In this document: piece by piece, positions 1 through 11,780 of the stretch
Layout of the letters: every line of letters starts with the position of its first letter
How positions within the stretch are numbered: the first letter of the stretch is position 1
NCBI RefSeq assembly: GCF_051020765.1
Contig: NC_134933.1
Location: 806,001-870,000 of the forward strand
Direction of reading: 5' to 3'
Source: Lasioglossum baleicum
Lineage: Eukaryota > Arthropoda > Insecta > Hymenoptera > Halictidae
DNA: 64,000 nt
Program-made: the position numbers and the translations under genes
Notes under the pieces: model-generated
The model's input: the letters and a program-made list of their open reading frames with translations, nothing else
Databases searched by the model: none
Told to the model about the DNA's origin: nothing

Positions 1-758
1 AATAAATTGTATAATATATATAAATTGATTTTATACTAGCATACACAAGTTTATTTGATCTTCTGTCTTCCTATAATAAAAAAACACAGTCATAACTATA
101 ATTATAATAGAATTTCATAAAATATTGAGGTTATTGCAAACTCATCTTTTTTCGCGATGATGCTCTAATTTTATTGCTTCTCTCGAATGTCCATTTCCTT
201 CCGAGACAGTGCGTTTCTAAGTGTAAATAAAAAATGTTGATATAAAATGTATCATAATTAAACTACAATTATTCTAATAACGTAGAATGTAGTACATATT
301 AAGTTTTAATTACCAGGATTTTCTTCTTCGACGTTAAGCACCCTTTACTGCTTCTCGTAATTTACGTATATGGACATTAGGGTGGACCTTATTTTTCGAC
401 CATGAAATTTTTTTGTCCCGTAAACCAGAATTGTAACAAATGTTGAGAAAATGATCTGGAAAAATGTTGGGGCCGATTGGATCATGGGAAAATGAGGCGC
501 AGCAAATTTGAAAATTTTGAATTTTTTAAATCTTGACATAAATAGACGTTATGATATATCGTTGAATTTGTCTTTTTTCTCTTTAAGAATCCGTATGTAG
601 CATAAACAGTTGTTGATAGAAAAAACATCCGTGACTTTGAAAACTTGAAATAATTACTTTGAAAAAAAATTTTTTTCTGATACTATATCCACCTCCTAAT
701 ATACTACAACTTTTGTTTGAAGAGTTTTTTTATATATACATAACTGACAGAGATATTA

Positions 759-830
759 AGGGGCGTAATTTGCACTATTCGGTAGCTATTTTCATAGCTA
801 CATGCTGCCGAATAATGAAAATTACGCCTC
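759..830. repeat. Imperfect hairpin with ~26-nt arms
   Basis: The two arms read GGCGTAATTTGCACTATTCG and onward, and the reverse complement of CGAATAATGAAAATTACGCC. They are separated by a short AT-rich loop that itself contains TAGCTAT/ATAGCTA. Only a few mismatches break the stem. It could be a small MITE, or could fold as a miRNA-precursor-like RNA; the sequence alone does not decide. It is duplicated at 11073-11144. Confidence 0.7.
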
Positions 831-1358
831 GTAATCGAAAAAATAGGACTTTTGAGGCAGATAGCGCCCTAGATCGATGTTTTATCTAGCGTTTTTGACT
901 AGTGAAAAACCCCGTGTTTGTATTATCGAGAAATGAGTAAATGAATATCTTGCAATCCTGGAAGTCTCTCTACTACCTTAACTAAATTCATTAATACGCT
1001 CCAATCTACAAAAGAAAAACAGTTAAAATATCGGAAAAAGAAGTTATTATGAATAATAAGTAGACTGACTGAAACATAGACTGAAGGTGGTCAATGATAC
1101 CGCTGAACGGGGCGTTAAACTAATGGAGGATCATATTAAAATTTTATATAGAAACAAAGTGGAGAAATAATATATACTATACAAACTGTGATGGAATATC
1201 GACAGCAGTATCCTGACGCCACAAAACAGATTTGTCAAAGGATTTTTAAATATTTTTTAATATAGAGAGAGAAACACCTGATCAATCCCTACATGCGATT
1301 AATTGCATTTTTAAGAGGCATTGAAGACAGCTTATTAACTGAGAGTTATTAAAGTTTT

Positions 1359-1466
1359 CATTTTCCTCAGAGTCAGTAAGTTCTTTATTTTTCTCGGAGT
1401 CATTAAGTTTTCCATTTTTCTTGGAGTTATTCAATTTTTCATTTTCCTCAGTGTCGTCAAGTTTTT
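1359..1466. repeat. 27-bp minisatellite, four units
   Basis: There are four consecutive 27-nt units beginning CATTTTCCTC, TATTTTTCTC, CATTTTTCTT and CATTTTCCTC. On the minus strand they read as a charged nine-residue repeat rich in Glu, Asn, Lys and Ser inside a 62-residue open frame (1282-1470). Because 27 is a multiple of three, the open frame may simply follow from the repeat. No domain is recognised. It is present again at 11673-11780. Confidence 0.75.
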
Positions 1467-1930
1467 TCATATAGTCCAGTCGGCAGGTCGAAAAAAGGCG
1501 TCTACCTGGAAAGTATTCCGAACTTAATGAAATTTTGACACGTCATTTAGGGGTACTCTGGGGTGTCGAATCTCAGTTTTCGACCTCGAGGACCCTGTGC
1601 TAACTTGGGGAGGGGGAAAAAACCACTACTTTTATTACCTTGTTTTGGTTTTTCGCCTATCGGGCTCGAGTCGGGTACGCGATACATCAGACACATCGGG
1701 AAGCTTATGACTAGACTGCGGATTTTATGCATGTATGACAAAAATGTACACGTTCAATTTAAAGCAGTGGACATGTTAAAAATATTTAAGGTCATCAACG
1801 TATTAGTTTCAGCTTAATAGGATAATTAAAAGAAGAATACAATTTATATTTGGCTCATGTGCCGTGCAATCAATGCAAACATTTTTTATTTTGCATAAAG
1901 ATCCGCAGTGTACTCATGACTCAACTTTGT

Positions 1931-2170
1931 CGGGCGGCTTCTAAAACAATAGAACAAGATCGCGCGAACGACTTATCGCGATACCCGAGAATCAACTGTG
2001 CGTTCTTATGAAATAGATAATAATAATAATGGTACGTATTTCTTTCATAACTTGTCCATAATGTGATTTTTATATAAGTACATTAGGTATATTCGGCAGA
2101 CATGTGCATGATCGTTATTTGTATTAAAATTTGAAATAATGCACGTTTCACGTGAAAAAATTATAAGAAA
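1931..2170 (+). repeat. Left arm of a diverged long inverted repeat
   Basis: The reverse complement of 4174-4390 aligns by eye with this stretch over most of its length. Shared landmarks in order are CGGGCGG, GCGTTCTTATGA(A/C)ATAGATAAT, GTGATTTTTA, ACATTAGGTATATTCG, TTATTTGTATTAAA and AATAATGCACGTTTCA. The arms are clearly diverged, with several small indels. They enclose about 2 kb that includes a Helitron helicase fragment. This looks like the arms of an old inverted-repeat element. Confidence 0.75.
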
Positions 2171-2805
2171 ATATTTACAACGTGGTATGTAATAAGTTAT
2201 GATAACTTTTCAGTGGGTGATGTTTTTATTAACTGTTAAGTAACCTACTTAACTATCATTAATCTTACACAAATTCTTAAAAGATAATATATAGTATACA
2301 ATATAAAATAAAATAGAAATTAACTTAAAATAAAATCATATAAAATAAAAAACTAGAGGGTTATTGTTGCTCGCTCGCTTCGCTCGCTCGCGAGTAGGGT
2401 TGTTTTTGCTCGCTCGCGGATAGGACTGCTCTTGCGAAAGGGTTAGTGGTACGCATGGCTAGTAGTACCTATAGCTATTAATGTTTTTTTTTTATTTGGT
2501 GTGTGACTCTCCACGAGCCACACAAAGAACTTCCCGATTCGTTAGTTGCAGTATATTATTATCATTATTAAGTGTACGTTTTAAGAAGATTATACGTTTT
2601 CAGGGAAATTCAATAGTTTTCTACTTATCAAAATGTTTGCTATATGGCGTCACATTAAACCAACATCGTATGCTCGTTGCTCGCTTGGTTCCTTGTTATA
2701 GCATACTAATGTTGCAAAATAAATTGTCTTAATTAGTTTTTCGCAAACGATACAACTCCTCATTATCCGGGTTTGCAGTAGTGATCTTGGTTTTCTTCGA
2801 TACTG

Positions 2806-3325
2806 TTAATTTAAATTGTCCCAAAATATATAAACTGCGCTCAATTTTGAAACACTGCTCAGTGCTACATACAATATTTGTAAAGTTCGCCTTACTGATT
2901 TTTTAAAATCCAAACATACTTTCTCGTATGTTTGTCCCTGACTTTTATGAATCGTAATCGCTTCAGCAGGAACCACTGGAAATTGACTACGTGTGATTTG
3001 ATATTTTTCCTCACTCGACATATTTACTTGATTCGATATTTTTATTATTGGTGTAAAATTTTGATCAATATTTGTGCATTTTTCATATAATCACGATAAC
3101 GAGTTCTTACTTTCACTCCTACTCTGGCCAATTGAAAATCTAACCACAATATAGACGGAATTTTAGTATTTTCTTGAAAAGTAATAAATTTTAATATTCC
3201 GCATGTGTGCTCCATTAATCAATCCGTTTTCAACATCAATGTTATTAATAATTAACATATAGTTTATATTAATTTTCAATTTAATCTCAGTTAATAATTC
3301 GTTTTGAACTGATTGTTTTTTTAAA
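2806..3325 (-). pseudogene. Helitron/PIF1-type helicase C-terminal fragment, frameshifted
   Basis: The minus strand encodes a piece of the helicase half of a Helitron Rep/helicase. The terminal open part (2806-3021) contains the motifs AITIHKSQGQT and LYVALSSVS, which correspond to the last conserved PIF1 helicase motifs. Upstream, in two other frames, I can read VENGLINGA and WLDFQLARVGVKVRTRY, segments normally just before that block. At least two frameshifts separate them, and the Walker A motif and Rep domain are missing. The final motif has Ser where copy B keeps the family Arg (SRV), so this copy has decayed further. It is a dead fragment, not a gene. Confidence 0.82.
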
Positions 3326-3750
3326 GATTGTAATATAAATTTTTTTTTGTACTTTCATCGATATTCTTTGAAAATGTATTCTCGCGAGTAGAGATGATTA
3401 ACTCACTCTTGCATTGGGATAATTTTCGATTATTGTAAGCGGAAACATCATCGTAAGGTACAAAAAAAATTTTTTTTTTTAATTTTAAAGAAATCGAAAA
3501 AAATTTTTTTGTGTAATTACGTTTGTTTCTTCGGTGGAAACTTTCCGTTCTCTCGTATAAATTGCATTGTTGAATGAACTTCTTTCGAAAAAACTAAAAA
3601 AACTAAAAAACTACTTGACCAAAATGGACCAAAATCTAATCAGCTCTAAGTTACAGCGGGGCATATCGATTGCATCATTCATCATCCTGATCGCGTTGTT
3701 ACTTTTTCTGAAAACGTTAACGAAAAATTTGGTTACATAGAAACGGCCAT

Positions 3751-3786
3751 ACGCGCGCGCGCGCGCGCACACACACACACACCACA

Positions 3787-3818
<32 letters not shown>

Positions 3819-3830
3819 CACACATATATA
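3751..3830. repeat. Compound (CG)n(CA)n microsatellite
   Basis: CG dinucleotides pass into CA, then a CGCA tetranucleotide run, then CA again, ending in TATATA. The second copy (14075-14168) is longer, as expected from slippage after duplication. Open frames through it (runs of Val-Cys or Cys-Ala) are artefacts. Confidence 0.95.
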
Positions 3831-4173
3831 CGAACATTTTGCTGAAAATAGTCTAAAATGACTGCAATGACCATGAAACGTGAAGATCTGCTAAAAAATC
3901 GATTTTCGATTTTCGGGGTCATTACAATAACTTCCCTATAAAATCGGGAAGTTAATTATATAGAGCCTATAGATAATACAGAATAAAATATAAACACGAA
4001 ATATAATACGTATAATGTTTATATTTATATTTCGTTTTTAATTATTGCCATACTTTACCATATTGTAATCTTCTAGGTGTATTGTATAACTTCCGTAAAG
4101 ACATTTTAATGATATTATCGATACATATCTAAGTTCATTCGGAGAAAATTCTTTAAAAAGCTAGAAATATTGT

Positions 4174-4390
4174 CTTTTAAGTTTTTCACATGAAACGTGC
4201 ATTATTCAAGCTTTAATACAAATAAAGAGCAGGCACGCGTTTGGCGAATATACCTAATGTAGTTATAAAAAAACCAAGTATATTAAAAATCACGTTATAA
4301 GTAAAGAAAGAAAACCATTATTACCATTATCTATGTCATAAGAACGCAGAGTATTTGAATCTCGGATAACGCAATAACTCGTCCGCCCGA
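4174..4390 (-). repeat. Right arm of the diverged long inverted repeat
   Basis: This is the inverted partner of 1931-2170. It ends in CCGCCCG, which mirrors the CGGGCGG that starts the left arm. Just outside it (4391-4510) lies a GC-rich stretch with CCCGACCCGACTCGAACCC, which may be the true end of an old DNA element, but I could not find a matching opposite end or a target-site duplication. Confidence 0.72.
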
Positions 4391-5208
4391 ACTTGTTCGA
4401 TTCTTTTCGTACCCGCCCGACGAATTCGAAGTCGAATCGAAGGGCCGCCGCCGGACTTTCTGCGACCCGACCCGACTCGAACCCGAACATCGAGCGGCCC
4501 GCACATCCCTAAATTATTTATAATTATAAATATATTATATTAAATGACCTATATTATAATAACCTATATTAGGTAATTATTATCACACTTTAAATAAGTA
4601 AATATGGCTCAAATTATGCCGTATTTAGGCTCATTTTAATTAGAAGGATCTCACAAATACGTTGGTAATTCCGTAAAAAAGATTGAAAAATAAAAAACTT
4701 TCCTATGTGCATTGATGTAATCGGTACGCAGCCTTTTGAACTGTGTCGGCTGCCTCGTACCTCAGTCCCTCTTTGTCGTTTACGAGCTGTCGTAAAAAAA
4801 GTTCTGGTACATATGTTGATAGTCTAAAAATATGATCAATGCTATTTTTCAATTTCTCTAAAAAACCTGCATTTGTCGAATTTTTGCGTGTTTTTCACTT
4901 TGTGTAATTAACATTTTAAACCAAAAAATCGGGAAAAAATCTCAAATATCAATTTCAATTAAATGCAATTATATGATTAAATTAATGCAAGTAAATGGGG
5001 AAAATGGACCGAAAATTGAATGGCACAACGGCTGTTTAAATAATTCGAAGGACTATCTCGTCCGGCTAGGCCCTTCATTCCAAATTGTAATATTCCAATA
5101 TTCCAATATCATTTTAAATATATATTCAAGTACTATTTAAAACTATTAATGAGTTTTAACAACAAAATATTTTAAATAGAAAACTAAATTTTGACATATA
5201 AGATAAGA

Positions 5209-5228
5209 TTATAGCAAGCTTGCTATAA
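5209..5228. repeat. Perfect 20-bp palindrome
   Basis: The half-site TTATAGCAAG is followed directly by its reverse complement, with no spacer and no mismatch. It is preserved unchanged in the duplicated copy (15546-15565). It could be a binding site for a dimeric protein or chance in AT-rich DNA. Confidence 0.85.
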
Positions 5229-6406
5229 ATGTCGAAAACTCGAGTCTGGCCAGAGACATTCAATTTTCAGGAAACACTATTCTATGATGACGAACGGAGA
5301 AAAGGGAAGTGAAGCTCGGGGGCTTCGGTCGCCGTGGAGTGGAGTGAAACATTGTAACATGATACGGGTCGGGTCGGGTATATCGGTGTGAGACTACTAA
5401 TCAAACAACAAAGCTTAATTATTTATCATTATTTTTTTATAGGATTTTCCTTAACATATTTGGTGAATTTTGTTTCTTTTTATGAAAATGATACCAAAAT
5501 TATATAATTCCGATGATATTTGCTTATGCAATGAGCGACGCAAGTTTCGGACACAAAGAAGGACAGCGTCGGGAAAAAAAGAGACGCGGAGAGTCCTTAT
5601 TCTTTTAAGATTTCGACTTCGACTTCGTCTGCTAGCTCTTCGTCTCGTCGCACAATGTACTCATAAATGAATCATGTTTCAGGAAGTGGTTCAGTTCAGA
5701 ATGAAATAAAATAATGTTACACGCACTTTTTAAATAGCGTCATATATGGTGCAAGAAATATTCGTATAGAGTCATATAGAATTATTTTTTTAGATATCTT
5801 CATACGAAATACTGCCTCTAAATAACATTGTATGGATAGGAGCCGTCGAAAATTAGTTTAATTAGTTAATACTTTTATCTTGTTACTACCTTTACTTTAA
5901 TAATTGCAGTCAATAATGCTGTCGAGCATTACAAGTATGGGATAAATAAGTAAAAAAATTAATTTTCTGTTTCCTACTAAGGATCTTAATAAGAACGATT
6001 GAATTTTGAAATTACACAACATAACAAAATATTTTTTAAGAATCATTATTTTATATATAAAGCAATAATGTTCAAATTACTTTTAAATTCCAATACATTT
6101 GTAGAATATTACGTAGTAATTACTTCCATTTTTCCTACATCTATAAACTATCGATTATATTGTAAACAATTATTACAATGGTGATAATAAGGAAAATAAG
6201 AATGCAATAAGAGAATTATATATAGTATTATAAGGCAATTACAGAATAGGTAATGTCAGCATTCTACTATATCATTCTTCTTCAACTTGACGAATATCTC
6301 GTCGATTGTGGAACTTTTACCGCTGTGGTATATCAGATCACTGTAACTTTCCCGTTATCCCCGCGCCCACTCGCGCCCACTTACCGGTCCCGCGGAATAA
6401 CACAGG

Positions 6407-6438
6407 GGCTGGCAGTCTTTAATAGTATCTCGTCGGTG
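6407..6438 (+). repeat. Left terminal inverted repeat of the satellite-bearing element, copy A
   Basis: Thirty-two bases starting GGCTGGCAGTCTTTAA and ending CTCGTCGGTG match the reverse complement of 9674-9705 at 31 of 32 positions. Immediately inside it the GC-rich tandem array begins. A shared GTCCCGC about 13 bases further out on both sides suggests that the original repeat was longer. I found no convincing target-site duplication. Confidence 0.85.
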
Positions 6439-9400
6439 TCCGCGTCCTCCGTCCGACGAGCCTACTCTCGCCCGCACCCGTCGACCCGTTCTCGAGCTAT
6501 ACGGCGACAAAGAAATCGCAAAATTTCACTAATTTGACGTCACCGAAAAAAGTGACGGCCAACTGGGAATTAAAGGTATATCGCCTTCCCGAATTTTCCG
6601 GGAGCCCATCGGGCCTTCGGCCCCGCTCGGCTCGGCTCGACTAGGCTCGAGGTCGAGGTCGTCGGTAGCGACGATGATGGCGGGGAGGCGCGCGATTGTT
6701 CTGTCATCGCCATCCTCCCCCCCCCCCCCTTCCCCTTTAAAATTAATGGAAAATGTAAACCTAAACGGAGAATAGGATTCGTAACCTCGAAGTTACAAGT
6801 CGATTCGCTCAACTATCAAGGGAGAGTAAACGCGGCGACTGTGGCGGCACTCGCCACCGATGCGAAGTCAGCGTCGCGAAGTTGGCGTTAAATTCGAACG
6901 TTTAAATCAGTTATTTTCTTTCGGGCCCTTTTCAGCCCTGAACCGTGGAAGCGCCGAAATTCGGGTTTCATTTATAACGCGGCAGCTTATACCCCCGAGC
7001 GTTACCGACCACTGCCGGTGGTGGTCGGTAAGTTATCCTCCGCCGAGGACGACGCGCGTTACCGATGCACACGTAAAAAATTTTTCGCGAATTTTTCGCA
7101 CGGTAAACCTTTGTCTCCGCGTCCTCCGTCCGACGAGCCTACTCTCGCCCGCACCCGTTGTCCCGTTCTCGAGCTATACGGCGACAAAGAAATCGCAAAA
7201 TTTCACTAATTTGACGTCATCGAAAAAGTTACGGCCAACTGGGAATTAAAGGTATATCGCCATCCCGAATTTTCCGGGAGCCCATCGGGCCTTCGGCCCC
7301 GCTCGGCTCGAGGTCGAGGTCGTCGGTAACGACGATGGTGGCGGGGAGGCGCGCGATTGGTCTGTCATCGCCATCCTCCCCCCTACCCTTTAAAATTAAT
7401 GGAAAATGTAAACCTAAACGTAGAGTCGGATTCGTAACCTCGAAGTTACAAGTCGATTCGCTCAACTATCAAGGGAGAGTAAACGCGGCGACTGTGGCGG
7501 CACTCGCCACCGATGCCAAGTCAGCGTCGCGAAGTTGGCGTTAAATTCGAACGTTTGAATCAGTTAATTTCTTTCGGGCCCTTTTCAGCGCTGAACCGTG
7601 GAAGCGCCGAAATTCGGGTTTCATTTTTAACGCGGCAGCTTATACCCCCGTGCGTTACCGACCACTGCCGGTGGTGGTCGGTAAGTTATCCTCCGCCGAG
7701 GACGACGCGCGTTACCGATGCACACGTAAAAAATGTTTCGCGAATTTTTCGCGCGGAAATCGTTGTCTCCGCGTCCTCCGTCCGACGAGCCTACTCTCGC
7801 CCGCACCCGTCGACCCGTTCTCGAGCTATACGGCGACAAAGAAATCGCAAAATTTCACTAATTTGACGTCACCGAAAAAAGTGACGGCCAACTGGGAATT
7901 AAAGGTATATCGCCTTCCCGAATTTTCCGGGATCCCATCGGGCCTTCGGCCCCGCTCGGCTCGGCTCGACTAGGCTCGAGGTCGAGGTCGTCGGTAGCGA
8001 CGATGGTGGCGGGGAGGCGCGCGATTGGTCTGTCATCGCCATCCCCCCCCCCTTCCCCTTTAAAATTAATGGAAAATGTAAACCTAAACGGAGAATAGGA
8101 TTCGTAACCTCGAAGTTACAAGTCGATTCGCTCAACTATCAAGGGAGATTAAACGCGGCGACTGTGGCGGCACTCGCCACCGATGCGAAGTCAGCGTCGC
8201 AAAGTTGGCGTTAAATCCGAACGTTTGAATCAGTTATTTTCTTTCGGGCCCTTTTCTGCCCTGAACCGTGGAAGCGCCGAAATTCGGGTTTCATTTGTAA
8301 CGCGGCAGCTTATACCCCCCAGCGTTACCGACCACTGCCGGTGGTGGTCGGTAAGTTATCCTCCGCCGAGGTCGACGCGCGTTACAGATGCACACGTAAA
8401 ATATTTTTCGCGAATTTTCGCGAATTTTTCGCGCGGTAAACCTTCGTCTCCGCGTCCTCCGTCCGACGAGCCTACTCTCGCCCGCACCCGTCGACCCGTT
8501 CTCGAGCTATACGGCGACAAAGAAATCGCAAAATTTCACTAATTTGACGTCACCGAAAAAGTTACGGCCAACTGGGAATTAAAGGTATATCGCCTTCCCG
8601 AATTTTCCGGGAGCCCATCGGGCCTTCGGCCCTGCTCGGCTCGGCTCGGCTCGGCTCAGCTCGAGGTCGAGGTCGTCGGTAGCGACGATAGTGGCGGGGA
8701 GGCGCGCGATTGGTCTGTCATCGCCATCCTCCCCCCCCTACCCTTTAAAATTAATGGAAAATGTAAACCAAAACGTAGAGTCGGATTCGTAACCTCGAAG
8801 TTACAAGTCGATTCGCTCAACTATCAAGGGAGAGTAAACGCGGCGACTGAGACGGCACTCGCCACCGATGCGAAGTCAGCGTCGCGAAGTTGGCGTTAAA
8901 TTCGAACGTTTGAATAAGTTATTTTCTTTCGGGCCCTTTTCTGCCCTGAACCGTGGAAGCGCCGAAATTCGGGTTTCATTTGTAACGCGGCAGCTTATAC
9001 CCCCCGTGCGTTACCGACCACTGCCGGTGGTGGTCGGTAAGTTATCCTCCGCCGAGGACGACGCGCGTTACCGATGCACACGTAAAAAATGTTTCGCGAA
9101 TTTTTCGCACGGTAAATCTTTGTCTCCGCGTCCTCCGTCCGACGAGCCTACTCTCGCCCGCACCCGTCGACCCGTTCTCGAGCTATACGGCGACAAAGAA
9201 ATCGCAAAATTTCACTAATTTGACGTCACCGAAAAAAGTGACGGCCAACTGGGAATTAAAGGTATATCGCCTTCCCGAATTTTCCGGGAGCCCATCGGGC
9301 CTTCGGCCCCGCTCGGCTCGGCTCGACTAGGCTCGAGGTCGAGGTCGTCGGTAGCGACGATGATGGCGGGGAGGCGCGCGATTGGTCTGTCATCGCCATC

Positions 9401-9673
9401 CTCCCCCCCCTGCCCCTTTAAAATTAATGGAAAATGTAAACCTAAACGGAGAATAGGATTCGTAACCTCGAAGTTACAAGTCGATTCGCTCAACTATCAA
9501 GGGAGAGTAAACGCGGCGACTGTGGCGGCACTCGCCACCGATGCGATGTCAGCGTCGCGAAGTTGGCGTTAAATTCGAACGTTTGAATCAGTTATTTTCT
9601 TTCGGGCCTTTTTCAGCCCTGAACCGTGGAAGCGCCGAAATTCGGGTTTCATTTATAACGCGGCAGCTTATAC
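6439..9673. repeat. Satellite array, block 1 (~4.8 units of ~670 bp)
   Basis: GC-rich tandem units, with equivalent points at 6860, 7513, 8183, 8868 and 9541 (spacings 653, 670, 685, 673). The first unit is partial. It enters at TCCGCGTCCTCC rather than at the CTTATACC point used in copy B, so about 140 bp was lost at the left edge. Each unit carries a variable poly-C tract, a TGACGTCA palindrome and several stem-loops. Overlapping open frames of 60-130 codons occur in three or more frames on both strands. Poly-C length changes shift them between units, so I treat the array as non-coding. Confidence 0.95.
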
Positions 9674-9705
9674 CACCGACGAGATACTGTTAAAGACTGC
9701 CAGCC
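9674..9705 (-). repeat. Right terminal inverted repeat of the satellite-bearing element, copy A
   Basis: It begins CACCGACGAGATACTG and ends AAGACTGCCAGCC, the inverted match of 6407-6438 with one mismatch (C for T). The array reads into it at CAGCTTATAC, the same unit position where the array starts beside the left terminal repeat of copy B (16776). Confidence 0.85.
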
Positions 9706-10314
9706 TTACGGGAGTTGGCGGGACTTGAATTTTTCGGTGTTCTCTTACGCCCTCTAGGATATATTCTGACTGGAGTGAGAAACAGGAGGCCAACGACGGC
9801 ATTTCGTCGGTGCAGAAGACACTGTATTGGTATCGTGTTAGCAACGCGCCCGCGCGCTACACTCACCAGCGTACCTTTACTATATCCGTGTGCGCTGCTT
9901 GTGCGAGCCACAATCTATTTTTAGAACTTGCCATGTTGCCATGCTTTACGGCTTACGGAAACGAAACTGAAATTCGACTGTCGAGCCGTCGAGCGTATGA
10001 ATCGCAATCTGGAGCTAGCCTTCGGGTCCCCGTGCAGCGAGGATTTTTTTTTTATTTTTATTTTTCATTACTTTTTTAATTACATTTTTTAACCTTCCAA
10101 AAAATTAAAAATGTTAAAACTATGTTCAAAATATGTATTCATTTTAAATAGAAACGTTTTGTTACTGTCATAATTGCATTAATAAAAATTGGTATATGAT
10201 CGAGAACAGGTTGATGGTATTTATTTGGACTGATTGGAGAATACGAAAATGCAGGAAGTATTTTTTAGTTTATGAAACAATTTGTAGATTTATTAGTTGT
10301 CAAACAAATAATAA
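9706..10314. other. Spacer between duplicated blocks, no recognisable gene
   Basis: The first ~330 bp is moderately GC-rich and the rest AT-rich. It lies between the right terminal repeat of block 1 and the start of copy B. If the 10.3-kb duplication is complete, its counterpart should flank the right end of the second array, beyond this window. I see no domain, RNA gene or repeat here. Confidence 0.6.
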
Positions 10315-11072
10315 AATAAATTGTATAATATATATAAATTGATTTTATACTAGCATACACAAGTTTATTTGATCTTCTGTCTTCCTATAATAAAAAAACA
10401 CAGTCATAACTATAATTATAATAGAATTTCATAAAATATTGAGGTTATTGCAAACTCATCTTTTTTCGCGATGATGCTCTAATTTTATTGCTTCTCTCGA
10501 ATGTCCATTTCCTTCCGAGACAGTGCGTTTCTAAGTGTAAATAAAAAATGTTGATATAAAATGTATCATAATTAAACTACAATTATTCTAATAACGTAGA
10601 ATGTAGTACATATTAAGTTTTAATTACCAGGATTTTCTTCTTCGACGTTAAGCACCCTTTACTGCTTCTCGTAATTTACGTATATGGACATTAGGGTGGA
10701 CCTTATTTTTCGACCATGAAATTTTTTTGTCCCGTAAACCAGAATTGTAACAAATGTTGAGAAAATGATCTGGAAAAATTTTGGGGCCGATTGGATCATG
10801 GGAAAATGAGGCGCAGCAAATTTGAAAATTTGGAATTTTTTAAATCTTTACATAAATAGACGTTATGATATATCGTTGAATTTGTCTTTTTTCTCTTTAA
10901 GAATCCGTATGTAGCATAAACAGTTGTTGATAGAAAAAACATCCGTGACTTTGAAAACTTGAAATAATTACTTTGAAAAAAAATTTTTTTCTGATACTAT
11001 ATCCACCTCCTAATATACTACAACTTTTGTTTGAAGAGTTTTTTTATATATACATAACTGACAGAGATATTA

Positions 11073-11144
11073 AGGGGCGTAATTTGCACTATTCGGTAGC
11101 TATTTTCATAGCTACATGCTGCCGAATAATGAAAATTACGCCTC
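11073..11144. repeat. Imperfect hairpin, copy B
   Basis: This is the duplicate of the hairpin at 759-830. I saw no difference between the two. Confidence 0.7.
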
Positions 11145-11672
11145 GTAATCGAAAAAATAGGACTTTTGAGGCAGATAGCGCCCTAGATCGATGTTTTATC
11201 TAGCGTTTTTGACTAGTGAAAAACCCCGTGTTTGTATTATCGAGAAATGAGTAAATGAATATCTTGCAATCCTGGAAGTCTCTCTACTACCTTAACTAAA
11301 TTCATTAATACGCTCCAATCTACAAAAGAAAAACAGTTAAAATATCGGAAAAAGAAGTTATTATGAATAATAAGTAGACTGACTGAAACATAGACTGAAG
11401 GTGGTCAATGATACCGCTGAACGGGGCGTTAAACTAATGGAGGATCATATTAAAATTTTATATAGAAACAAAGTGGAGAAATAATATATACTATACAAAC
11501 TGTGATGGAATATCGACAGCAGTATCCTGACGCCACAAAACAGATTTGTCAAAGGATTTTTAAATATTTTTTAATATAGAGAGAGAAACACCTGATCAAT
11601 CCCTACATGCGATTAATTGCATTTTTAAGAGGCATTGAAGACAGCTTATTAACTGAGAGTTATTAAAGTTTT

Positions 11673-11780
11673 CATTTTCCTCAGAGTCAGTAAGTTCTTT
11701 ATTTTTCTCGGAGTCATTAAGTTTTCCATTTTTCTTGGAGTTATTCAATTTTTCATTTTCCTCAGTGTCGTCAAGTTTTT
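11673..11780. repeat. 27-bp minisatellite, copy B
   Basis: This is the duplicate of 1359-1466, with the same four units. Confidence 0.75.

Larger units (their letters stand above)
1..6406. repeat. Segmental duplication, copy A (left end outside window)
   Basis: This stretch recurs almost base for base at 10315-16743. Position 1 matches 10315, an offset of 10314 that drifts to 10337 through a few small indels: a CTCGCTTTG-type insertion near 12730, a longer CA/CG microsatellite, and single A/T slips. Scattered single-base differences are visible, for example near 469 and 534. The sequence is AT-rich. It holds no intact gene that I can support. Open frames here are short, low in complexity or antisense to repeats. 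Recognisable contents are listed separately: a hairpin, a 27-bp minisatellite, inverted-repeat arms, a Helitron fragment, a microsatellite and a palindrome. The rest (about 1-758, 831-1358, 1467-1930, 2171-2805, 3326-3750, 4391-5208, 5229-6406) shows nothing I can name. Confidence 0.93.

Noticed and set aside
3611..3922. Cys/Val-rich frames through the CG/CA microsatellite (also 13936-14261)
   Set aside because: Simple-repeat translation; its length changes between the duplicated copies.
4391..4510. GC-rich CCCGACCCGACTCGAACCC tract as the end of a named DNA transposon
   Set aside because: It looks like a transposon terminus, but I found no matching opposite end or target-site duplication, so I did not call an element.
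6380..6406. Target-site duplication beside the 32-bp terminal repeats
   Set aside because: Bases outside the left repeat (ACACAGG) and right repeat (TTACGGG) do not match well enough to call one.
5470..6537. Small plus-strand frames (66, 61 and 94 codons), also in copy B
   Set aside because: There is no domain or homology I can recognise. They are AT-rich or low in complexity, and the 94-codon frame runs across a satellite junction that differs between copies.
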